Shown one piece after another: positions 1 to 5,392 of a stretch of 12,617 bases of DNA. Position 1 is the first letter of the stretch. The number at the start of each line of letters is the position of its first letter. The position numbers were made by a program, and so were the translations under genes. The notes under the pieces were generated by a model that saw only the letters and a program-made list of their open reading frames with translations, was not told the origin of the DNA and did no database searches. This DNA is from Bacteroidota bacterium (lineage in GTDB: Bacteria > Bacteroidota > Bacteroidia > UKL13-3), in NCBI GenBank assembly GCA_004293295.1, contig RDYC01000217.1, forward strand, positions 1 to 12,617, in the 5' to 3' direction.

Positions 1-1
1 G

Positions 2-697
2 ATAAATATCGGTGGTGTTAGAAGGTTATACACACATACAGTAAATGGTACAGCTAGATATGCAGCAACTTGGGGAAGATTTCTCGGCAGGTGGGGAACA
101 AGAATTGCAGGGCCTGCAGGAGTTGTTATAACAGCAGTTGATTTTACTAATGAAGTAGCAATACCTATGAGTGCTGGACTAAAGGATTATAATAGTAAGG
201 ATAAAGATGCGGGAGTTGTTTATCACATTTGTTTTGCTAAGGGAACCTTAGTGTCTAGTAAATCTGGATTTGCTGAAATTCAAACAATACAAATAGGTGA
301 TAGTGTATATACTTACAATGAAAAAAAACGGTTGTTGCAACTTTGTAAGGTAAAAAATGTAATCGCAAAAAACTCTGATGGAATTTATGAGTTAACTACC
401 CAAAATCAAAAAATTTATGTGACATCTGAACATCCATTTTATGTTATAGGTAAGGGTTGGACAACAGTCAAAAATCTCAAATTAAATGACAAGTTTAAAA
501 CAGATAATCCTACGCAATATGAAGAGTTAAAATCAATAAGGTACATGAAGCAGGGGCTAATGGTTTATAATATTGAGGTAGCTGGGAATCATAATTATTT
601 TGTAACAAGTAGTAGGATTTTGGTCCACAATAAGAAAATACCTTCTTATATAATTGAAAGCAAAAGAAAAGCTAGAAAATCTATTAGATTGAAATAA
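2..697 (+). CDS. C-terminal part of a polymorphic toxin-like protein with a Hint autoprocessing domain (5' end outside window)
   Basis: The reading frame is open from the left edge, so the start lies upstream; Met at 167 is internal. A linker rich in Gly, Ala and hydrophobic residues (about 90-170) leads into a Hint (intein/hedgehog-like) domain. Visible marks are the catalytic Cys in HICFAKGTLV (codon 230-232), the block-B motif TSEHPFYV around 421-442, and the closing motif ILVHN with His-Asn at 626-631. This is the pretoxin-Hint arrangement found before the toxin in many RHS and related polymorphic toxins, where cleavage after Asn frees the C-terminal effector. Here only 21 residues follow Asn, 9 of them Lys or Arg (KKIPSYIIESKRK then ARKSIRLK). 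No known nuclease, deaminase or ADP-ribosylation domain fits in that length. The toxin module is therefore either lost or a short cationic peptide. A DUF1493-like gene follows after 17 bp. The Hint call is firm; RHS identity is inferred because the repeat region is not in the window. Confidence 0.8.
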   Translation: MNIGGVRRLYTHTVNGTARYAATWGRFLGRWGTRIAGPAGVVITAVDFTNEVAIPMSAGLKDYNSKDKDAGVVYHICFAKGTLVSSKSGFAEIQTIQIGDSVYTYNEKKRLLQLCKVKNVIAKNSDGIYELTTQNQKIYVTSEHPFYVIGKGWTTVKNLKLNDKFKTDNPTQYEELKSIRYMKQGLMVYNIEVAGNHNYFVTSSRILVHNKKIPSYIIESKRKARKSIRLK

Positions 698-714
698 ATT
701 AAAATAGTACCAAT

Positions 715-1020
715 ATGGAAAACACATTTGAGCAACTTGTTTCTTTTATTTGCGAGGAAACAGGAGTAGATTTGATACATATAAACAGGGAAACATTAAT
801 AGAAGAAGGATTGGGAGTTACAGGAGACGAAGCTATAAACCTCATTAAGAATTTTGGTAAACGATTTAATGTTGACTTAAATGGCTTTCAATATTCCTTA
901 TATTTTTATCCTGAGCCAGGACTTTTAGTTAATTATAAAAATGTTAAACCTATAAGAATTGGAGACCTTGAAAAAGCAATAGAGTTAGGGGTATTGGACG
1001 GAAAAAATATTAGCGAGTAA
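715..1020 (+). CDS. DUF1493-like acyl-carrier-protein-fold small protein, possible immunity protein
   Basis: This 101-aa acidic cytosolic protein has no signal peptide or membrane segment. The order of segments resembles the DUF1493 family: an N-terminal helix, then ETLIEEGLGVTGDEAINLI (about residues 26-44), then FGKRFNVDL, and a C-terminal IRIGDLEKAIELG helix. The family has an acyl-carrier-protein-like fold. In true carrier proteins the segment GLGVTGDEA would read like LGADSLD, with the phosphopantetheine Ser; here that Ser is absent, so carrier function is unlikely. The gene starts 17 bp after the toxin fragment, in the place where polymorphic toxin loci carry the immunity gene. Immunity is an inference from position only. 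No Shine-Dalgarno is seen, and translation may be coupled to the upstream gene. Confidence 0.65.
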   Translation: MENTFEQLVSFICEETGVDLIHINRETLIEEGLGVTGDEAINLIKNFGKRFNVDLNGFQYSLYFYPEPGLLVNYKNVKPIRIGDLEKAIELGVLDGKNISE

Positions 1021-1028
1021 GATTACTC

Positions 1029-1050
1029 TTTTGCATGCTTAATTGCAAAA
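1029..1050 (+). terminator. Possible weak terminator hairpin after the DUF1493-like gene
   Basis: TTTTGCA (1029-1035) and TGCAAAA (1044-1050) form a 7-bp stem with an 8-nt loop, beginning 9 nt after the stop codon. It is AT-rich and no U-tract follows, so an intrinsic terminator is only possible. Position is the main argument. Confidence 0.3.
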
Positions 1051-1067
1051 AGTAGGCCATAATATAA

Positions 1068-1166
1068 ATAAGCCAGCAAATCCAGTACAACCATGAAGTA
1101 TTGGCGGAGTATGCCCGCATCAAGGCAAAATCTGTACGGGATGCGGCTTTTGTGAAGGAAGAATAA
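1068..1166 (+). pseudogene. Possible remnant of the 3' end of a lost gene
   Basis: An open stretch runs from just after a TAA at 1065-1067 to TAA at 1164-1166. It encodes about 32 residues, including the protein-like run EVLAEYARIKAKSVRD and ending FVKEE. It is visibly richer in GC and more codon-like than the DNA on either side. There is no plausible start codon with a ribosome site, so it looks like the tail of a gene whose front was removed, as happens in toxin cassettes and around mobile DNA. The parent family is not recognised, and chance is not excluded. Confidence 0.3.
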
Positions 1167-1327
1167 TGTAAGTTATGTAAAGTATAACAGCAACGTTGAT
1201 TTAGCTTTAGTTGTTGTAGATAAAGTCATCCCTATATGGTAGCCCCAAGCATTCCGTTATAAATTTTAGTTCATCTTTGCCAATAACATGTTAAATTGCT
1301 GCTAAGTAAAGGTGCTTGTTTAAGTAA

Positions 1328-1393
1328 AAACTAATCCGGTTATTAGTTTATGTTGGCAGGATATAATAGTTTATATTAGTAATGTAAACTATT
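1328..1393. repeat. Two inverted repeats made of four TAGTTT half-sites, possible operator
   Basis: AAACTAAT (1328-1335) pairs with ATTAGTTT (1342-1349) across a 6-nt loop. AATAGTTTA (1365-1373) pairs with TAAACTATT (1385-1393) across 11 nt. All four arms contain TAGTTT, in the orientations reverse, forward, forward, reverse, and the two forward copies are 23 bp apart. This lies 146-211 bp before the chosen kinase start. It could be a binding array or RNA hairpins in a leader; the sequence is AT-rich, so some of this could arise by chance. Confidence 0.35.
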
Positions 1394-1538
1394 TAATGTT
1401 ATGCAACTAAAGCAAATTGCAAATGAGTACCGAGCGATTCATTGGAAATACCATATATGGCTTTTATAATTAGGATACTTGTTAACGTGGCGGTTCAACG
1501 CCTATGAAACCGAACTTATTAATTTCGTTGGTCAAAGC

Positions 1539-4430
1539 ATGAGGCAATATATTTTAATCAGTTGGTGTATTTTGTGTTTTCAACCAATATTGGTAAAAGG
1601 CCAAGAGACTTTGGTGAACCGATTTGATGTGAAAGATGGTTTAACCAGTTCTTGTGTGTATAAGGTATTTGAAGATAAACAAGGTTACTTATGGTTTTTA
1701 ACTTTTAAAGGAGTTAACCGTTATGATGGGAAGGATGTTACGTATTTTTCTCAAAAGGATGGCTTTACCGGGGCCGGCTCTTATCGGGTAATTGAGGATA
1801 AGATAGGTGCGCTATGGTTTGTTTCAACAGATTTTAAATTATTCCGGTTTTTTAATAACCGTTTTGAAGAAATACTCGAAAATAGCCTGATTTGTTGGAT
1901 AGAAGAAGATACTGAAGGGAATATACTTGCAATAACTAGGCAAGGGGAGTCTGGTACATTGCTATTTAAAATAAATCAAAAAACACTTCAATCAAGTGTT
2001 CAAGTCAAAACTACTGACGCACCTTTCGGTTTACTAAATCTCACAAAAGATGAATTACTCATTAGCAGTTATAGGGGGGTAATTCGATTTAAAGGCAATA
2101 GTGCAGTGGACACGTTGATATACCGAAAAAATGATAAGCACATTGCAATACGTATGTTTCGTTTAGGTGGAACCATTTATGTAACTAATGAAACGGGTAT
2201 TTACATGTATGAACCGAATAAGCGGCAATTGATACTGGTTTACAGGTTTGAAAATATGGAAATTTATGATATGGCTTATGATTCGTGGGACTCTGCCTAT
2301 TTAGTTGGAACGTCAAATGGCATGTTATGGTTTAAAAATAATATTGCACTGAATAGTAAGCCAAAGATTTATCTTCATAAAAAACCAATTTTGGGAATAA
2401 GTATTCACAGGGAAGGCAATGTATGGGCTGGAACATTGGATGATGGTGCATTTCGAATCAATACGAACAGCGAGTATCTAACAACAGGAGATGAGCGGGT
2501 TGTTTCAGTTAATAAGGAAAGCGATGATATTTATTTGACTACTCGATTAAATACCATTTATAGGATAGAAAAAGGAAGACTTATCCCTATGAGACTTTGT
2601 GATAAGAATGATTCGCATGCGATGATTAATAATGCAATTTCCCTAAATGATACGGCCATCATCATTACCAGACGAGGAAGGGAAGAGCGGTTCTACATAA
2701 AAAGCAGGCGAATATATCAAAGCCAATCAATTTATCAGGCTTCTAAATACCTGGATTTGTCTTATTCAAAGGTTAAAGGTTTAGTGTATTCAGCAGGGGG
2801 TAATGGTATTTATTATCTAGCTAATAATCAAAAGAAGTGGATTATATCGTATGATGAGTTACCCAAGTTGTATAACTATCTGAAAAAAATAGGAGTAAAA
2901 CTTGCTCCCTCAGTACCTCTTGGTGTTTTTGAGGAAAAGGTGTACCTTAAAACCAATAAGGGTATTTTGGTAATTCACAGTAAGAGACCCAATAAATATT
3001 CATTTATAAAGCTTGATTGTGATGCAGTTGAGATGATAGCCTACAAAGGAACCATGATCATCAGTTCCACCAATAATGGCATTTATTTACTCAATAAAAA
3101 TGTGATAAAAAATATTACCTCAACGGATGGGTTATTGTCTAACAATTGTTCATCAATAACACTCAAGGGCAACCACCTTTGGGTATGCACCAACAAGGGT
3201 ATTTCAACAATTGATATGGTTGAACAACGCATTGCAAGAAACTATACGAACAAGGATTATTTGATGAGTAATGAAGTAAATAACGTGCTATTCCATAACG
3301 GCTATGTGTATGCTTCGGCATTAAATGGGGTTAGTATATTTAAAGAGCGCACAACTACTTTTAATGTGTTGCCTAAAATTATTTTGGAAGGTGTTGAAGT
3401 TAATAATAAAAGAATGAATTGGCTAGGTGATACTACGCTGCCTTACACACAAAATAGTATTACCATTTTGTGCAAGTCTCCAGGATACCGTTCTGCCAAT
3501 CACAATACCTATCGGTATGTGGTTGGTTATGGTAGCCGATTAGATACTATTTTAAATACTACGGGCATACTTCAATTAAGTTCGCTATCACCGGGGAAAT
3601 ACCAAATAACACTTGATGTAAAAAATATTGATGGTATTTGGAGTCAACAACCACAATTGATTCGTTTTAATATTCTACCACCGTTTTGGAAAAGCAGTTT
3701 GTTTTTTGTGGTAGTTGGTTTATTGGCGTTTGTTGTGTTGTCTTTAATAATTTATATTTACATCAGTAATTATAAAAAGCAACAAGCTTATCGTTACCGT
3801 TTGGCCCAGAGTGAGCTTAAGGCGTTAAGGTTATACATGAACCCTCATTTTATATTTAATAGCTTAACTTCGTTGCAAGCTTTTGTTTTAACCGGTAAGA
3901 TGCAAGATGCCAATATATTTATTGGTAAATTTTCGAGGTTAATACGTGCGGTGATGAACCATTCGATAACCGGGGAAATTACAATTAGGGAAGAGGTGTT
4001 GTTATTAACCAATTACTTAAACTTAGAGAAGATAAGATTTAAAGCCGGATTGGATTTTGTCATTGAAATAGATCAACAAATTGACAGCAATTATGTAAAA
4101 ATTCCGGCATTAATTATTCAACCTATTGTAGAAAACGCAGTTAAACACGGATTAGAAGGAAGGATGAACATGCCGGGAAGAGTTGAAGTATGCTTTAAGT
4201 TGAAGGATAAGCAAATTTTATGTGTGGTTACAGATAATGGCAACGGGGTAAATTCAAATAAAAAGGCGGATTTTGAACACGTGTCTTCAGGGATAAAATT
4301 TACGAGAGAGCGGATCGGATTAATTGGAAAAATTGATAATGAAGAACCGATAGTTATTACTAACTTATATGATGGAGATAAAGTATGTGGCACAAAAGTG
4401 GAAATAACTATTCCTATTTTAAATGATTAA
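1539..4430 (+). CDS. Sensor histidine kinase, LytS type, with extracellular propeller and Y_Y_Y domain
   Basis: This 963-aa membrane sensor starts at ATG 1539, which opens a clear Sec signal peptide (MRQYILISWCILCF, probable cleavage near VKGQ). An in-frame TTG at 1479 would add 20 residues that spoil it. Two-component regulator propeller repeats follow (LTSSCVYKVFEDKQGYLWF; REGNVWAGTLDDGAFRI; STDGLLSNNCSSI), giving a periplasmic beta-propeller of about 600 residues. A Y_Y_Y beta-sandwich follows (about 610-710), then one membrane helix (about 720-742) and a short basic linker. The cytoplasmic part is a His_kinase (PF06580) module with MNPHFIFNSL carrying the phosphorylated His770, and an HATPase domain with PIVENAVKHGL (Asn866) and VTDNGNGV. 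It should sense a periplasmic ligand or wall state, autophosphorylate, and transfer phosphate to the LytTR regulator encoded 1 nt downstream. Unlike hybrid systems with the same sensor layout, it has no fused receiver or AraC domain. The ligand is unknown. Confidence 0.9.
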   Translation: MRQYILISWCILCFQPILVKGQETLVNRFDVKDGLTSSCVYKVFEDKQGYLWFLTFKGVNRYDGKDVTYFSQKDGFTGAGSYRVIEDKIGALWFVSTDFKLFRFFNNRFEEILENSLICWIEEDTEGNILAITRQGESGTLLFKINQKTLQSSVQVKTTDAPFGLLNLTKDELLISSYRGVIRFKGNSAVDTLIYRKNDKHIAIRMFRLGGTIYVTNETGIYMYEPNKRQLILVYRFENMEIYDMAYDSWDSAYLVGTSNGMLWFKNNIALNSKPKIYLHKKPILGISIHREGNVWAGTLDDGAFRINTNSEYLTTGDERVVSVNKESDDIYLTTRLNTIYRIEKGRLIPMRLCDKNDSHAMINNAISLNDTAIIITRRGREERFYIKSRRIYQSQSIYQASKYLDLSYSKVKGLVYSAGGNGIYYLANNQKKWIISYDELPKLYNYLKKIGVKLAPSVPLGVFEEKVYLKTNKGILVIHSKRPNKYSFIKLDCDAVEMIAYKGTMIISSTNNGIYLLNKNVIKNITSTDGLLSNNCSSITLKGNHLWVCTNKGISTIDMVEQRIARNYTNKDYLMSNEVNNVLFHNGYVYASALNGVSIFKERTTTFNVLPKIILEGVEVNNKRMNWLGDTTLPYTQNSITILCKSPGYRSANHNTYRYVVGYGSRLDTILNTTGILQLSSLSPGKYQITLDVKNIDGIWSQQPQLIRFNILPPFWKSSLFFVVVGLLAFVVLSLIIYIYISNYKKQQAYRYRLAQSELKALRLYMNPHFIFNSLTSLQAFVLTGKMQDANIFIGKFSRLIRAVMNHSITGEITIREEVLLLTNYLNLEKIRFKAGLDFVIEIDQQIDSNYVKIPALIIQPIVENAVKHGLEGRMNMPGRVEVCFKLKDKQILCVVTDNGNGVNSNKKADFEHVSSGIKFTRERIGLIGKIDNEEPIVITNLYDGDKVCGTKVEITIPILND

Positions 4431-4431
4431 T

Positions 4432-5178
4432 ATGATTAAAATAGCAATTATAGATGACGAAGAAAACTGCCGAGTGGTGCTTCGCGAAACAATTAAACAA
4501 TTCGCACAAGAGTGTATCATTGTTATAGATACTTATGATGCCAATCATGCGTTTGAACTAATTACCAAAGGAGGTATTGTACCCGATTTGGTGTTTTTGG
4601 ATATTCAAATGCCCGGCTGTAATGGCTTTGAGTTTTTGCAACGATTTACAGAAATTCCATTTACGATTGTATTTACAACGGCTTACGACCAATATGCCAT
4701 AAAGGCAATAAAATATGCTGCACTGGATTACTTGCTTAAACCAATTGACCAAGATGAGTTGGAAGAGAGTATTATCAGGTATAAACAACTGAAAAAGCCT
4801 CTTAATTTAACGTTACTCAATCATTTTAAACAACAATTGTCCAATAACAGCCAATTTGATTTTTTGGCGGTTCCGTCACTCACAGAAATTGTTTTTATTT
4901 CAATTGATGATATCCTTTATTTAAAAAGTGATAATAACTATACCCAAATCATCCTAAATAATCAGCAGGTTATTTCATCAAGAAACTTAGGATATTACGA
5001 AGAAATTCTAAGGGGGCATCATTTTTTTAGGATACACAACTCATTTTTGATTAACTTAAAAAAGTTGAAAAAGTACGTGCGAGGAAAAACAGGATATGCA
5101 GAAATGTTGGATGGTACTTGTATTACTGTTTCAGCTAGGCGGAAGGAAGAATTTTTAGATTTATTAAAGCTGAATTAA
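4432..5178 (+). CDS. LytTR-family response regulator
   Basis: This 248-aa two-domain transcription regulator is the partner of the kinase just upstream. The receiver domain (about 1-115) has the acidic pair in IAIIDDEENC, the phosphoacceptor Asp57 in LVFLDIQMPG, the Thr in VFTTAYD, and Lys103 in YLLKPID. The C-terminal LytTR DNA-binding domain (about 145-245) shows DILYLKSDNNYTQI, RIHNSFLINLKKLKKY and ITVSARRKEEF, typical of the family. The ATG at 4432 comes 1 nt after the kinase stop and gives MIKIAIIDDE, the usual N-terminus. An in-frame ATG at 4423, overlapping the kinase stop, would add three residues. LytTR proteins bind pairs of direct repeats about two helical turns apart. Such a pair lies 17 bp after this gene's stop (5195-5233), suggesting that this regulator controls the short transcription unit there. 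Confidence 0.93.
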   Translation: MIKIAIIDDEENCRVVLRETIKQFAQECIIVIDTYDANHAFELITKGGIVPDLVFLDIQMPGCNGFEFLQRFTEIPFTIVFTTAYDQYAIKAIKYAALDYLLKPIDQDELEESIIRYKQLKKPLNLTLLNHFKQQLSNNSQFDFLAVPSLTEIVFISIDDILYLKSDNNYTQIILNNQQVISSRNLGYYEEILRGHHFFRIHNSFLINLKKLKKYVRGKTGYAEMLDGTCITVSARRKEEFLDLLKLN

Positions 5179-5194
5179 TAACAAATTTGCTGAA

Positions 5195-5233
5195 AACATC
5201 ACGAATTCTCAACCAAACATTACGAATTCTCAA
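5195..5233 (+). promoter_or_regulatory. Tandem direct repeat, probable LytTR regulator binding site
   Basis: Two 18-bp copies, AACATCACGAATTCTCAA (5195-5212) and AACATTACGAATTCTCAA (5216-5233), differ at one base and repeat with a 21-bp period, two turns of B-DNA. This is the geometry used by LytTR regulators such as AgrA and ComE, which bind direct repeats on one face of the helix. The site starts 16 nt after the LytTR gene ends, and its right edge is 28 nt before a -7 box, so a bound activator would sit at the -35 region. No third copy was found on either side. Assignment to the adjacent regulator is inferred. Confidence 0.65.
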
Positions 5234-5261
5234 TATGACAAATGTGTTTTGATTCAATTAT

Positions 5262-5269
5262 TATCTTTG
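5262..5269 (+). promoter_or_regulatory. Bacteroidota -7 promoter element (TATCTTTG)
   Basis: TATCTTTG matches the TAnnTTTG -7 consensus of Bacteroidota exactly. No TTTG box is found at the usual spacing of about 19-21 nt. The nearest TTTTG (5247-5251) is only 10 nt away. A strong -7 box with no -33 box, preceded by the tandem repeat, fits a promoter that depends on an activator. Transcription would begin near 5275 and run rightward. Confidence 0.5.
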
Positions 5270-5274
5270 GTAGT

Positions 5275-5386
5275 GTTAAACGAAACCGAGCTATTTTAAT
5301 GTAAAAATTTTAGCGGGTTTGGCTTAATATTAGCCTTAAAAACCATTAAAGTCTAACTTAAAAGCCCGAGGAGATCGGGTTTTTTT
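5275..5386 (+). ncRNA. Candidate regulator-controlled small RNA, about 110 nt
   Basis: The stretch between the TATCTTTG box and the intrinsic terminator contains no usable ORF: the only ATG (5299) is followed at once by TAA, and a GTG at 5274 gives eight codons. It can fold. GGTTTGGCT (5316-5324) faces AGCC (5332-5335) and AAACC (5340-5344), giving a two-part stem around an AT loop. An AT-rich hairpin, ATTTT / AAAAT, lies around 5293-5308. The 3' end is the hairpin with seven T at 5365-5386. The downstream gene is on the other strand and ends at 5393, so a rightward promoter here has no protein gene to serve. The RNA is inferred; the alternative is that this is only the 3' UTR of the kinase-regulator operon with a chance -7 match. 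Confidence 0.45.
5365..5386 (+). terminator. Intrinsic terminator, possibly bidirectional
   Basis: CCCGA (5365-5369) pairs with TCGGG (5375-5379) around a GGAGA loop and is followed by seven T (5380-5386). It ends the rightward transcript. On the other strand the same hairpin is followed by only four T, but it lies 7-28 nt past the stop of the leftward transporter gene, so it may serve both. Confidence 0.8.
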
Positions 5387-5392
5387 GTAAGA

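Larger units (their letters stand above)
1021..1538. other. 518-bp intergenic region between the toxin cassette and the sensor kinase gene
   Basis: No intact gene or tRNA is recognisable. From left to right it holds a hairpin just after the DUF1493-like gene (1029-1050), a short GC-richer stretch that reads like the end of a lost gene (1068-1166), an imperfect hairpin (ACAGCAAC at 1187-1194 with GTTGTTGT at 1210-1217, one G-U pair), and two inverted repeats built from TAGTTT half-sites (1328-1349 and 1365-1393). A perfect 10-bp palindrome CCATATATGG lies at 1451-1460. The kinase promoter must lie here or upstream, but no clear TTTG / TAnnTTTG pair was found. Confidence 0.6.

Noticed and set aside
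1240..1300. Possible tRNA or structural RNA in the gap
   Set aside because: No cloverleaf, T-loop motif or conserved RNA core could be traced.
1451..1460. CCATATATGG palindrome as a specific operator
   Set aside because: A single 10-bp AT-rich palindrome with no partner site is too weak to call alone; it is only mentioned in the intergenic description.
1479..1538. TTG start giving a 983-aa kinase
   Set aside because: The extra 20 residues are not signal-like and would hide the clear signal peptide that begins at ATG 1539.
4118..4393. Antisense ORF inside the kinase ATPase domain
   Set aside because: It mirrors a strongly conserved coding region and has no family features of its own.
5195..5233. 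Reading the two 18-bp repeats as a CRISPR fragment or attachment site
   Set aside because: The spacer is only 3 bp, there are only two copies, and no cas or integrase gene is present. The 21-bp period fits a regulator site better.
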